Shown here one piece after another: positions 34,232 through 42,643 of a stretch of 64,000 nucleotides of DNA; the stretch's first letter is position 1, and each line of letters begins with the position of its first letter. Where the stretch lies: assembly GCA_003963305.1 (NCBI GenBank), contig RXJR01000001.1, positions 310,001 to 374,000 on the forward strand. Direction: 5' to 3'. Under the pieces are notes generated by a model. That model did not search any database. It worked only from the letters and a program-made list of their open reading frames with translations, and was not told where the DNA came from. Both the position numbers and the translations under genes were made by a program. This DNA comes from Candidatus Melainabacteria bacterium (GTDB taxonomy: Bacteria > Cyanobacteriota > Vampirovibrionia > Obscuribacterales > Obscuribacteraceae).

Positions 34232-35569
34232 GTGCATAACCTTCCTAAGCTGCGAACAGCACTTACTTTTCTTGGTCTTTCAGTTCTACTTGGCATAACC
34301 AGTTGGTCAGCGGCAGAAGCCAAATCAACAGATGCCCCTGGACTGCGCTCAATCGCCTTTGAGCACTATCTGAGCGGCGACACCGAGGCAGCGCTCGACT
34401 ACTACCAGAAAGCCATCGACACAGCCAGTCGAGAGTACGGACAAGACTCGAGCTACATCGGGCAGCTCTACTACGAAATGGGCACACTGGCACTCGACGC
34501 AAAAAAATTCGTTCGCTCTGAGTGCTACCTTCAAAAAGCAGTGCAACACAATCCCAATTCAGTAATGGCTCGGGTCAAATTTGCAGAGTTACTGCAGTTG
34601 CGAGGGAAAAACGAAGAGGCGCTGCAACAAATAAATGCAGCACTGGCCAAACACAGCAACTCTCCTGAAGCAAGAGAAGCACTGGTCATCTGGCTTCAAG
34701 CGAATCATAAGACAGCAAGAGCCATCCACGAGTCATATAACGTAACGAGAGTGGCCGCTGGAAACGCTGTGGCTCCGCCCGTAAGCCAGACCGTACTCGC
34801 TAAGACTGAGACAAAACCTGCTGAGCCGGCGCTGATCGCTGCGGCGACACCGATACCGGCGCCTGCATCGACATCGGCACCGGCATCTGCTCAAGCCACA
34901 ACAAAGCCTCCTGTGAAAGCACCTCTAAAGCTATTCCCATGGATGCAGCCAGAGAAAAAGGCTGAACCAAAGAAAGAGGAAGCGAAAGAAAAACCTGCCG
35001 AAAAGAAAGAAGAGAAAAAAGCTGCAGAGTCCAAGAAGACGGAAAAGAAAGCTGTTTCAGCAAAGAAAGAGCCAAAGCAGCAAAAGCCTGCTAAAGATAA
35101 GCCGGTAAAGGAAAAACATGCCAAGCCAGGTAAACCGGCACAAGAACAGGTGACGGATGAGGGACTGCAAGCCAGCACTGCCGCACTGAGAACGACTGCA
35201 AAGACAATTCCAAAGAAGAAAGAGGCAGCTGAGAGCGCCCCCACAGCCGCACCTCCAGCACCGCCAGTAGTGCTGGCAGTACCAGCCGTGAAAAGTTCAA
35301 AACGCTCAAACACGATGGTGCCACCACCACCACCCCTGGTGCCATCTTTTGCCAACCCGATGGGGATGTTCCAACCGCCACCGCAGATGTATCAGCCTCC
35401 GGCCGTACCTAAAGCAGCAAAGAAACCTAAACCAGCTCCAGCCGCACCGGCCAAGGAAGCACCTGCTGAAACAAAAGCAACAGCGGCCAGTTCTTCTGGT
35501 GGTGAAGAATCAGATCCAAGCTTCTTGCTAGATTGGGGCGGCGCAAACGCCAAAAAGAAAGGCAAATAG
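34232..35569 (+). CDS. Secreted TPR protein with Lys/Ala/Pro-rich tail
   Basis: A 445-residue protein from a GTG start. Signal peptide about residues 9-31 (F-L-G-L-S-V-L-L-G-I-T-S-W-S-A-A-E-A). Two to three TPR units follow (about 35-155: Y-L-S-G-D-T-E-A-A-L-D-Y-Y-Q-K-A, then A-L-D-A-K-K-F-V-R-S-E-C-Y-L-Q-K-A-V-Q-H-N-P-N). Residues about 185-440 are low complexity: Ala/Pro, then Lys/Glu blocks (K-K-E-E), then Pro-rich. The design is a folded N-terminal TPR and a disordered tail. Function unknown. It converges with the next minus gene across 11 bases. Confidence 0.78.
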   Translation: MHNLPKLRTALTFLGLSVLLGITSWSAAEAKSTDAPGLRSIAFEHYLSGDTEAALDYYQKAIDTASREYGQDSSYIGQLYYEMGTLALDAKKFVRSECYLQKAVQHNPNSVMARVKFAELLQLRGKNEEALQQINAALAKHSNSPEAREALVIWLQANHKTARAIHESYNVTRVAAGNAVAPPVSQTVLAKTETKPAEPALIAAATPIPAPASTSAPASAQATTKPPVKAPLKLFPWMQPEKKAEPKKEEAKEKPAEKKEEKKAAESKKTEKKAVSAKKEPKQQKPAKDKPVKEKHAKPGKPAQEQVTDEGLQASTAALRTTAKTIPKKKEAAESAPTAAPPAPPVVLAVPAVKSSKRSNTMVPPPPPLVPSFANPMGMFQPPPQMYQPPAVPKAAKKPKPAPAAPAKEAPAETKATAASSSGGEESDPSFLLDWGGANAKKKGK

Positions 35570-35580
35570 GATTTAGCGAC

Positions 35581-36417
35581 CTACGGCGTAGACACCACTG
35601 GTGCTACAAGCTGGGCCCCATTTCCTGCGGCAAATTTGTTTCCAGGTTTCAAATCAGACAACTTCAAGCGTTGGTCCGGAGTCAGGACCGAACGAATGCC
35701 AAGAAAGTCGTTGAGCTGCATATCTTCGATTTTGTCTTGCAGCTGTCGCACTTCTTTTCGCTTGGCACGAACCTGGTCGTCACCAGCGTTAGCCTCGAAC
35801 ATCATGTCTCGTAATTCTGCCCGCTTCGCAGCCAGCTGTTTGCGCAGTTCGCGAGTCTTCGGTGCAACTTGTCCACGCATCTCTTGAATTTTTTGCTTTT
35901 GTTCGGGGCTAAGGTTGAGCGATGTCAGGTCGAGAGCTTTCTTTCCGAAGAAATTGCCGCCACCGCCTCCCATTCCAACCGCCCCACCACCCAGACCAGG
36001 ACCCTGCCCAGAACCCGGTCCAACTCCAGCGCCAACTTGCCCACGCAGACCGTTAAAACCTGGCGCACCTTCCCCGAATCCACCTTGAGCCTGCGCCCGC
36101 CTGCGCATTCTTCGGCGTATCAGCGCTCCGTCAACACCGTCTCCCGCGCCCGCACCGATACCAGATGCGGCGCCACCGGGTGCCGCAGGCGACTGCCCGG
36201 CAGCATCGAACCTGGACTTTGGATGATAGTTTGGATCTGGCGGTGGCAAGCTGGCATCACCTTGTGCCAGCAGATATGGATGCTGAGCAGACCTCCACTT
36301 GAGCTTGTCTGCTCCCGACTGAGCCAGGGCGTTGACGTTCAAGGCAACCGAGGAGCCGATGAGAAGACTTAACGCCAACCGCTTCAAAAGCGCAGCTTTA
36401 TCAGAGCTTGAGTGCAT
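35581..36417 (-). CDS. Exported Gly-rich protein with LTxxQ motifs (Spy/CpxP-like)
   Basis: A 278-residue exported protein. The start at 36417 (MHSSSDKAALLKRL) is chosen because AGGA lies 9 bases upstream; MRMVC at 36432 is the alternative. Signal peptide near residues 10-35 (L-A-L-S-L-L-I-G-S-S-V-A). Residues about 90-155 are Gly-rich. The C-terminal third has two LTxxQ-type motifs, L-N-L-S-P-E-Q-K-Q-K-I and S-V-L-T-P-D-Q-R-L-K-L, with a long helix between, as in Spy/CpxP periplasmic chaperones. It overlaps the anti-sigma gene by 17 bases, so it is in the same operon and may be its stress output. Confidence 0.8.
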   Translation of the reverse strand: MHSSSDKAALLKRLALSLLIGSSVALNVNALAQSGADKLKWRSAQHPYLLAQGDASLPPPDPNYHPKSRFDAAGQSPAAPGGAASGIGAGAGDGVDGALIRRRMRRRAQAQGGFGEGAPGFNGLRGQVGAGVGPGSGQGPGLGGGAVGMGGGGGNFFGKKALDLTSLNLSPEQKQKIQEMRGQVAPKTRELRKQLAAKRAELRDMMFEANAGDDQVRAKRKEVRQLQDKIEDMQLNDFLGIRSVLTPDQRLKLSDLKPGNKFAAGNGAQLVAPVVSTP

Positions 36418-37273
36418 ACAAACCATCCTCATCTGTTGTGATCCCTAGTTCCTCAGTGACTCCATGTTGCTCGGTGTCGTAGACCGCGACAAGATTGGTC
36501 TCGGCAGCAATTGCTCCGGGCCCGATTTTAGCGCTTGCGATCAAGTGGTCATCACTGCCGTCAAGGTGATGACCTGAAGCATTACCGCCTGCGACCGGCG
36601 CGAGCTCGTGACTTTTCTCGGCGACCTCCTGATGCGGATTGAATCGAGACAGGTTCTTAGAATTCTCATCACCACTGGTTTTTCCACGAGGCTCAGTTTT
36701 CTTTGCCTCATTCTTCGCAGTAGCAGATGCGACACCAGTCTTTTCTTCATTGCGATTTTCTACGACAGGAACCGGGTTCGATTGGGCCGACGAGGTTGAG
36801 CCATCAGGCTCTTGAACGGGTGTTTTCACGGGTTCGTTTACTGTTGCCACCTGCAACGATGCTTGATGCTCCTTTTCGTGTTTTGTACCAGTCTGATTTG
36901 AATTCGAGCTGGCACTAAGCGGCGCGCCCGACAAATTACTAACATCCTTGAAATTTGCAGCGAAGATAAGAACGGCAGCAGCAGCGGCAATGCCTACCGA
37001 TCCCCAGACCAACGGACGGCCAAATCGACCGGTTGGTTTTGGCTGATTGGCAATTAATTGCTCGATATTGGCGGCTACATCAGTTTTTGGATTCAGGCGC
37101 GGCAACGACTTAAGAGAACTAGCGACAGCGGCAATTTCTAGCAATCGATTCTGGCACCCCGTGCAGCCGTTCAAATGCTTCTCCGCTGCAGCGCGCTCGA
37201 CCTCGGCAAGCTCACCATCGTGGTAAGCGCTCAAAAGAGGTTCGAGTTGGTCGCAATTAAAATCGTTGGACAT
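36401..37273 (-). CDS. Anti-sigma factor with N-terminal zinc-finger domain
   Basis: A 290-residue membrane anti-sigma factor. The N-terminal zf-HC2 motif is H-L-N-G-C-T-G-C (about 33-40 from the ATG), with D-G-E-L near 19. One TM segment lies near 90-105 (G-S-V-G-I-A-A-A-A-A-V-L-I-F-A). The region beyond is polar and Ser/Thr-rich. ATG 37273 is favoured over GTG 37282 because AGGTGA precedes it by 5 bases. It overlaps the sigma gene stop only if the GTG is used. This layout (sigma, anti-sigma, target) is classic for membrane stress response. Confidence 0.85.
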   Translation of the reverse strand: MSNDFNCDQLEPLLSAYHDGELAEVERAAAEKHLNGCTGCQNRLLEIAAVASSLKSLPRLNPKTDVAANIEQLIANQPKPTGRFGRPLVWGSVGIAAAAAVLIFAANFKDVSNLSGAPLSASSNSNQTGTKHEKEHQASLQVATVNEPVKTPVQEPDGSTSSAQSNPVPVVENRNEEKTGVASATAKNEAKKTEPRGKTSGDENSKNLSRFNPHQEVAEKSHELAPVAGGNASGHHLDGSDDHLIASAKIGPGAIAAETNLVAVYDTEQHGVTEELGITTDEDGLYALKL

Positions 37274-37278
37274 AGCAA

Positions 37279-37914
37279 TCACCTGGATACTGCGGACAAG
37301 TTGTGATGAGAAAAATAGGGCTCCAGTAATTCCTTCAATTTGACCCGCCCATAATGAAGACGGGAGCGCACCGTACCAATACTCGTGCCGACAATTTCGG
37401 CGATTTCCTGATATTGAAACCCTTCAATGTCATGCAGCACGACCACCGTTCTTTGTGTGTCAGTCAATCGCTTCAAAGCTTCAATGACCATAGTTCCCTG
37501 CTCATTCAATTCTAGTGATTGAGATGGATCTGCGCCCGGATCAGTGAGTTGAGAGACGATTGTGTAAGCCTCCATCCCATCTTCGGTTGGCTCCGGCTTG
37601 TTTGATTGAGGATCAAAAGAGAGAAGACGAAAACCTCTCTTGCGTTGACGATTGCGAAGAATATCCATGCACTGGTTGTGCGCGATCTTAAAGACCCACG
37701 ACGAAAAAGAAGCGTCCTTCCTGAACTTGGAAATATTCTGGTGAACTCTCAGAAACGTGTCTTGCACAACCTCTTCGGCCTCCTCAGCGTTGGATAGGAT
37801 GCGGAAGGATGCAGTGAATATACGGCTTTGATATCGCCGCACCAGAGTTTGAAACATCACGATGTTCCCTGTCCTCCGGAAGTTTTCAATTAGGGCCTCA
37901 TCGGTAAGGTCCAC
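37279..37914 (-). CDS. ECF sigma factor (RpoE-like)
   Basis: An ECF-type sigma directing RNA polymerase to stress genes. Region 2 is clear: A-L-I-E-N-F-R-R-T-G-N near the start, R-Y-Q-S-R-I-F-T-A-S-F-R-I, E-E-A-E-E-V-V-Q-D-T-F-L-R-V-H (about 43-57), F-S-S-W-V-F-K-I-A-H-N-Q-C-M-D-I-L-R. Region 4 is L-T-D-T-Q-R-T-V-V-V-L-H-D-I-E-G-F-Q-Y-Q-E-I-A-E-I-V-G-T-S-I-G-T-V-R-S-R. The start is GTG 37914 with GGGGGA upstream. First gene of a three-gene operon. The promoter lies in the 38-kb divergent region; I could not assign an ECF box. Confidence 0.93.
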   Translation of the reverse strand: MDLTDEALIENFRRTGNIVMFQTLVRRYQSRIFTASFRILSNAEEAEEVVQDTFLRVHQNISKFRKDASFSSWVFKIAHNQCMDILRNRQRKRGFRLLSFDPQSNKPEPTEDGMEAYTIVSQLTDPGADPSQSLELNEQGTMVIEALKRLTDTQRTVVVLHDIEGFQYQEIAEIVGTSIGTVRSRLHYGRVKLKELLEPYFSHHNLSAVSR

Positions 37915-38143
37915 TGCTATCCCCCAACCAAAAAATTGGTTTCATATACAACTACGTAACCCGGGCAGAAATGGTTCAAACAAAACGCCAATTATGAGAA
38001 ATTGTTAATAAAAACCTCACAAATTCCTCACGCCCTTCTGGCATACAGACTGGATGACTAAAGTTCTCCTACCCATGCTAAAACTGATTTCGTGCAGATC
38101 GTATGTGGATTTGCACAGTTGCCCCCAATTTAAAGAAGTTCAA

Positions 38144-38761
38144 ATGACAGACAAGTTTCCCGTCCATATCGCAGGCAGTGTACTGATGGCGCTCAGCATC
38201 AAAGTTGCAGCATTCGCCGGCAACGTGCCGACGGAACTGCCCGGGCTGCTGAATTTCCACGAAGTACACTCGTATCTATATAGAGGTGGGGGTCCTTCAG
38301 AAAAATCGATGCACGATCTGAAAGACAAAGGCGTCAAAACAATCATTGATTTGCGAGCGCCTTCAGAAGGAAAGCCAAAGTCAGAAAGAACGAAGGAAGA
38401 CGACCCGATCCAACCGAAAGAAGAAAAAGCGATTGCCGAACAGCTCGGCATGAAATATGTGCACATGACGATGGATTCTCATGCACCGACGAAATCGCAG
38501 GTGCACACTTTCATTGATGCAGTCGAGAAAGCCGAGAAAGGCGAAGGGGGTCCGGTCTTTCTGCACTGCGCCCACGGCTCGGATCGCACCGGTTGTCTGG
38601 TTGGAATATGGCGGGTCACACACGACAACTATGACTACGACAAGGCTTATCAGGAAATGCGAAAGTATTTCTTCAACACTAAATTCACCAAATTATCCGG
38701 TGCAGTCAAGCAATATGCAGATGACAAAGCAACGCACGTGACGGTAAGCAAGCAACAATAA
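38144..38761 (+). CDS. Exported dual-specificity/tyrosine-phosphatase-like protein
   Basis: A 205-residue protein from ATG 38144; an in-frame upstream start at 38054 would add 30 residues before the signal peptide. Signal peptide about residues 8-24 (I-A-G-S-V-L-M-A-L-S-I-K-V-A-A-F-A-G). The CX5R catalytic loop H-C-A-H-G-S-D-R-T-G is intact, with the general-acid region I-D-L-R-A-P-S upstream. Export means it would dephosphorylate substrates outside the cytoplasm, unusual for this fold in bacteria. It is divergent from the ECF sigma gene. Substrate unknown. Confidence 0.82.
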   Translation: MTDKFPVHIAGSVLMALSIKVAAFAGNVPTELPGLLNFHEVHSYLYRGGGPSEKSMHDLKDKGVKTIIDLRAPSEGKPKSERTKEDDPIQPKEEKAIAEQLGMKYVHMTMDSHAPTKSQVHTFIDAVEKAEKGEGGPVFLHCAHGSDRTGCLVGIWRVTHDNYDYDKAYQEMRKYFFNTKFTKLSGAVKQYADDKATHVTVSKQQ

Positions 38762-38827
38762 GATAGCTTCGGAGCGTCGACGCGATCTACGCCGACATCG
38801 CATTCCACACAATCCAACAAAATCGAC

Positions 38828-41308
38828 TCAACGACCGGGAACAACCAGATGTTGTTGCTGGACACTTTGTCCCGATGCAGGCGAAGCTGCTGCGGCAGCT
38901 CCTGAGCCCGTCAAACTGCGCAACTTGTCACTTGCCGTTTTACTCCAGGGATAAAAGCGCAGAATCTCTTTCAGAGTCGCCACTACCCGCGGTGTATCGT
39001 AAAAGTTCTCGCTCAGTTTGACTTGATACCACAGCGCCTGCCAGTTATTAGGGTCAAGAAAGAGAGCCTTCTCGATGTACTTCTGCGCTTCAGGGAACAA
39101 CCGTTGCTTATAGAGATGCACGGCGATATCGACGTTCACGTTTGGATCCTGGGGAGCCAGTAAAAGAGCTCTATCGATGGTCTGTTTTGCTTCGGCAAGC
39201 TGACCGTTGTCTATGTAGAGCAAGCTCCAATCAGCCAGGATTCGTCCTTCCACGTCCTGCGCATGCACACTGCGCGCCTTCTCCTGACCTCTGACGAAGT
39301 AATCGTAAGCAGCTTTCGAGTGTTCCGGTCGATTCAAGTCTTTGGCCATGACGCGGCGCAAATTCCCCAGCCGTCCCGACAGGCGCGCTTGTTCTTTAAC
39401 GTCATGGCTGCTGTCAGCGATCATCATCGCCTTCTGATAAGCCAGCTCGGCTAATCTGAAGTCTCGGCGCACTACTAACTTTTCGTCGCCCATATTAAGA
39501 GCCTGCTCGATTTCGGCATGCAATTTCACTGCCGGATTCGGCTGTAGCAGGAGGCGATTGAATTTGTAGTCGATAGTGACAATGAAGTTCTGAAAAAAAG
39601 GATTGCCCAATATGCCAAGACGTGAATCCTGGAAGAATCCGCCTTCTCTTCCACCGCTTTTAGTTGCCGCTTTCAAAGCTTCGGCACCAGACGGAAAAGT
39701 GAAGCTCACTTTGCGCGCCGGCAACCCCGCGATAGTGACACTGTCGATGACGACGGTGCCAAGTTGAAGCGGTCTGCCGTCCAGCCCCGTGCCTTCAGTG
39801 CTATGCCGAACATTGGCAGGATCGCTGCCGAGATATCTCTGTGCCACATTAGGTGGAATGTGATTGAAAGCCGCTCCGGTGTCAAACAAAAGGACCTGCT
39901 CGTCTTTGCCGTTAAAAATGGTTTTTACAAATGGAGCTTGTTTCTGCGTAAACGGTGTGGCGGCTGCTTTTGCCGGGCGAGGTGTTGAATCGATATCGGC
40001 AAAAATAACCGCCGGCTTTCCATAATCCAGTGTGACCAAAAATTTGCTAATCACATTCGTGCCAATAATTCCGGCGATTGGTTTACCCATCTGGCGCGAT
40101 TGAGCGCTTAAATCCAGAATCCGAGCCGGAACATCATTCATCAAAAGATTGCCCAGTTCAAGGCGCTTGATTGATGAGGAGCGCGCCGTCACCATGCCCG
40201 ACATTGCGGCAATATCGTACTGACCGAACTTGGTCAAATAATGTTCAGCCGCGACACGACGATCGATAATCGTGTCACTGGCACCGGTATCGAGCAGAAA
40301 CTCCAGCTCCTCAGATCCATTGATTCGGCCCTTCATAACGATTTCGCGCTGAGAATAGTCAAAAGGCACACTGACTGGGCGAGAAACGCGATATGCCGTA
40401 CCATTTGTGGGTCGATTGAACAGTCCTTCATCCACAGGCGTAGCAGTGTTGACGCTGCTCAACTCCAATTGCGACACCTGATTGTTGTTGCTGAACTGCA
40501 GTTGCTTGAAAGGAACGAGTGTGCCGGCAGCCGGTCTGTACTCGCTATACTCGATTGATACAGGTATTTTCGCCGACGCTTTTGCATCACCAGATACGGT
40601 ATCAAGGTCATAAGAGCTGGCAACGACAAGATAATTGTTCTGGTCAAGAAACAATGTGGTGGGACTCGCACCTTCTTTACTGACTTCGATCGCGTAAACA
40701 GGAATTTGCTTGTATTGAGTTCTTCCCATCAGTACAAAGTTGTAGCCCTTTTCCTGGAATCTAGTCAGCAATGTCGGTTGGCGCTGCTGCTGCTCATCCA
40801 GCCAGACCAGCTTGTCGGGGCTGAGATTAGAGACTTCGCCACCCACAGATTGCCAGGCATTGACGCCATCATATGCAGTGCTGGTCGACGTGCGTGGCGC
40901 CGCTGACGAAGAAGCGGCTCCCGCATCACCACCGGCAGTAACAGCAGCGTCAGCCGATTCTGATGAGCTTTCCAGATCGATGCGCCATTTATTACCTTTA
41001 CGTTCACAGCGATAGACAAGTGTCTGCCCCGTGTCGGTTGCCGTCTGTTTGCCGTAAGCGGTGCTATTCGCCTCGAGCGCGGTCAGCGCCTCTCGACCGC
41101 CGTAGGCAGTCAGAGCGCGAGTGACGATATCGTCCACTTTCACATCTTGAGCTGCACTGGAAGTACCTGAAGCTGGAGCCGCTGAAGCAGTAGCGTCTTG
41201 CGCCAGGGCGTTCGGAACCACCGACGAGAAAGCAAGCACGACGGCAAGTGCCGCCGTCAAAATCTGCTCAAAATTGCGGCCTATTTGGCCAGAACGGCTT
41301 CGGAACAC
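38828..41308 (-). CDS. Exported LolA-like, double retropepsin-like and TPR protein
   Basis: An 826-residue exported protein. The GTG at 41308 gives a good signal peptide (F-R-S-R then A-L-A-V-V-L-A-F-S-S-V-V-P-N-A-L-A-Q) and limits overlap with kdsA to 28 bases; an in-frame GTG at 41371 adds 21 residues but overlaps by 91. Numbered from 41371: LolA/LolB-like domain about 80-325; first retropepsin-like motif L-L-D-T-G-A-S (near 359-365); second F-D-T-G-A-A (near 496-501); TPR repeats about 610-830. Aspartic proteases of this type need two Asp-Thr-Gly sites, given here by a tandem pair in one chain. It is likely periplasmic. Substrate unknown. Confidence 0.8.
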   Translation of the reverse strand: MFRSRSGQIGRNFEQILTAALAVVLAFSSVVPNALAQDATASAAPASGTSSAAQDVKVDDIVTRALTAYGGREALTALEANSTAYGKQTATDTGQTLVYRCERKGNKWRIDLESSSESADAAVTAGGDAGAASSSAAPRTSTSTAYDGVNAWQSVGGEVSNLSPDKLVWLDEQQQRQPTLLTRFQEKGYNFVLMGRTQYKQIPVYAIEVSKEGASPTTLFLDQNNYLVVASSYDLDTVSGDAKASAKIPVSIEYSEYRPAAGTLVPFKQLQFSNNNQVSQLELSSVNTATPVDEGLFNRPTNGTAYRVSRPVSVPFDYSQREIVMKGRINGSEELEFLLDTGASDTIIDRRVAAEHYLTKFGQYDIAAMSGMVTARSSSIKRLELGNLLMNDVPARILDLSAQSRQMGKPIAGIIGTNVISKFLVTLDYGKPAVIFADIDSTPRPAKAAATPFTQKQAPFVKTIFNGKDEQVLLFDTGAAFNHIPPNVAQRYLGSDPANVRHSTEGTGLDGRPLQLGTVVIDSVTIAGLPARKVSFTFPSGAEALKAATKSGGREGGFFQDSRLGILGNPFFQNFIVTIDYKFNRLLLQPNPAVKLHAEIEQALNMGDEKLVVRRDFRLAELAYQKAMMIADSSHDVKEQARLSGRLGNLRRVMAKDLNRPEHSKAAYDYFVRGQEKARSVHAQDVEGRILADWSLLYIDNGQLAEAKQTIDRALLLAPQDPNVNVDIAVHLYKQRLFPEAQKYIEKALFLDPNNWQALWYQVKLSENFYDTPRVVATLKEILRFYPWSKTASDKLRSLTGSGAAAAASPASGQSVQQQHLVVPGR

Positions 41309-42159
41309 TTGCCTGCCGGGGGCAGATTCAGTTCCGGCAACGATTGGTTGAGCTGGTGAATTTTCAAACACTGCGAAATCAATTCCTTTACCTGTGACAG
41401 TGGAACTTGATTCGCACCATCACTCTTCGCCACATCAGGATTAGGATGCACTTCCATGAACATACCGTCACAACCAGCTGCTACCGCCGCTTTGGCAAGG
41501 GTCGGAATATATTGCCTCTGACCGCTGGATACAGTGCCGCCGCCGCCGGGAAGCTGAACGCTATGTGTGGCATCGAACACAACCGGAAATCCGGTTTCCT
41601 GCATCATTGGTATGGAGCGAAAGTCAACCACCAGGTTGTTGTAACCAAATGTGGTACCACGCTCGGTCAGAAAAATGTTCTTGTTACCGCAATCCAAAAC
41701 TTTTCGAACACTGTTACCCATATCCTTCGGAGCAACAAACTGACCTTTCTTGATGTTAACAGCTTTGCCGGTTTTTGCCGCGGCAACAATCAAATCGGTC
41801 TGGCGGCAAAGGAAAGCAGGGATTTGCAGAACATCCAGAACCTCGCCGGCTTCGGCACACTGCGCTACCTCATGAACGTCACTCAGCAATTCGACACCAA
41901 GCTTAGCCTTGACCTCGGCAAGCATTTTCAGACCTTCCGTCAGACCAGGACCGCGGAAAGAATCGATGGAGGTGCGATTTGCTTTATCGAAAGAAGACTT
42001 GAAAACAAAGGAAAAGCCAAGCTCGCGAGAGATGTCTTGCAGCGCCCGGGCTGTGTTGTAGATTACATCCCAAGATTCAATCACGCAGGGTCCGGCGATG
42101 ATCAAAAAGGGATTGCCGGGACCGAAATCTATATTGCCGATTTTTACTGACACCATCAT
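41281..42159 (-). CDS. kdsA: 3-deoxy-D-manno-octulosonate 8-phosphate synthase
   Basis: KdsA joins arabinose-5-phosphate and phosphoenolpyruvate to give Kdo-8-phosphate for LPS inner core. It shows L-I-I-A-G-P-C-V-I-E-S (about 19-29), F-V-F-K-S-S-F-D-K-A-N-R-T-S-I, I-P-A-F-L-C-R-Q-T-D-L-I-V-A-A-A, N-I-K-K-G-Q-F, L-T-E-R-G-T-T-F-G-Y-N-N-L-V-V-D-F and D-A-T-H-S-V-Q-L-P-G. The Cys in G-P-C marks the metal-dependent class (E. coli has Asn there). Length 292 is typical. Its presence implies a Kdo-containing outer membrane. Confidence 0.95.
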   Translation of the reverse strand: MMVSVKIGNIDFGPGNPFLIIAGPCVIESWDVIYNTARALQDISRELGFSFVFKSSFDKANRTSIDSFRGPGLTEGLKMLAEVKAKLGVELLSDVHEVAQCAEAGEVLDVLQIPAFLCRQTDLIVAAAKTGKAVNIKKGQFVAPKDMGNSVRKVLDCGNKNIFLTERGTTFGYNNLVVDFRSIPMMQETGFPVVFDATHSVQLPGGGGTVSSGQRQYIPTLAKAAVAAGCDGMFMEVHPNPDVAKSDGANQVPLSQVKELISQCLKIHQLNQSLPELNLPPAGKCSEAVLAK

Positions 42160-42211
42160 TCCTCCAAGACAGAGCTATTGTACGGCATCCCTTTGAAAGC
42201 CATGTGAAGGA

Positions 42212-42490
42212 CTATCGAGGTCCCAGATATTTCACTAACCTATAGACGGTATGACCAGCCCGTTGACTCACCGGCATGACCAGGCCGGATCTGATTGCCT
42301 CGCCCAGAATCGGTCTGAGAATTCGAATCTTCTTCATCTGCCTGACTCCACCAGCCATTTCAGGCAACGTCATACCAAGCGGATTTTTGTCTAGAAGTTT
42401 TACCACTTTGTTATCCGCAGGATTCTTTGCCGCTGGCGGTTTTGGTGCACTTGGCTTTTTCTCATCCGGAGATTGCTCTGAATCTGACAT
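42212..42490 (-). CDS. Small basic protein, possible winged helix
   Basis: A 92-residue protein. Residues 1-30 are Pro/Lys-rich. Residues about 30-90 look like a small winged helix (L-G-M-T-L-P-E-M-A, a helix R-P-I-L-G-E-A-I-R, then G-H-T-V-Y-R-L-V). It may bind DNA. No family recognised. 52 bases upstream of kdsA on the same strand, so possibly co-transcribed. Confidence 0.55.
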   Translation of the reverse strand: MSDSEQSPDEKKPSAPKPPAAKNPADNKVVKLLDKNPLGMTLPEMAGGVRQMKKIRILRPILGEAIRSGLVMPVSQRAGHTVYRLVKYLGPR

Positions 42491-42643
42491 TTGTCTTTGC
42501 GGCTCGGCTCTGGCACTGCGTAAAGGGATACGACAACAGGATACCGCGGTCCTGAAGAATAGTTACGGTTTGGACTGGAGTGGGCGAAAGAAATATTGAA
42601 TTGCTATATATTTTGGACTTCGTAAACCCGCAGGAGTTGTCGA

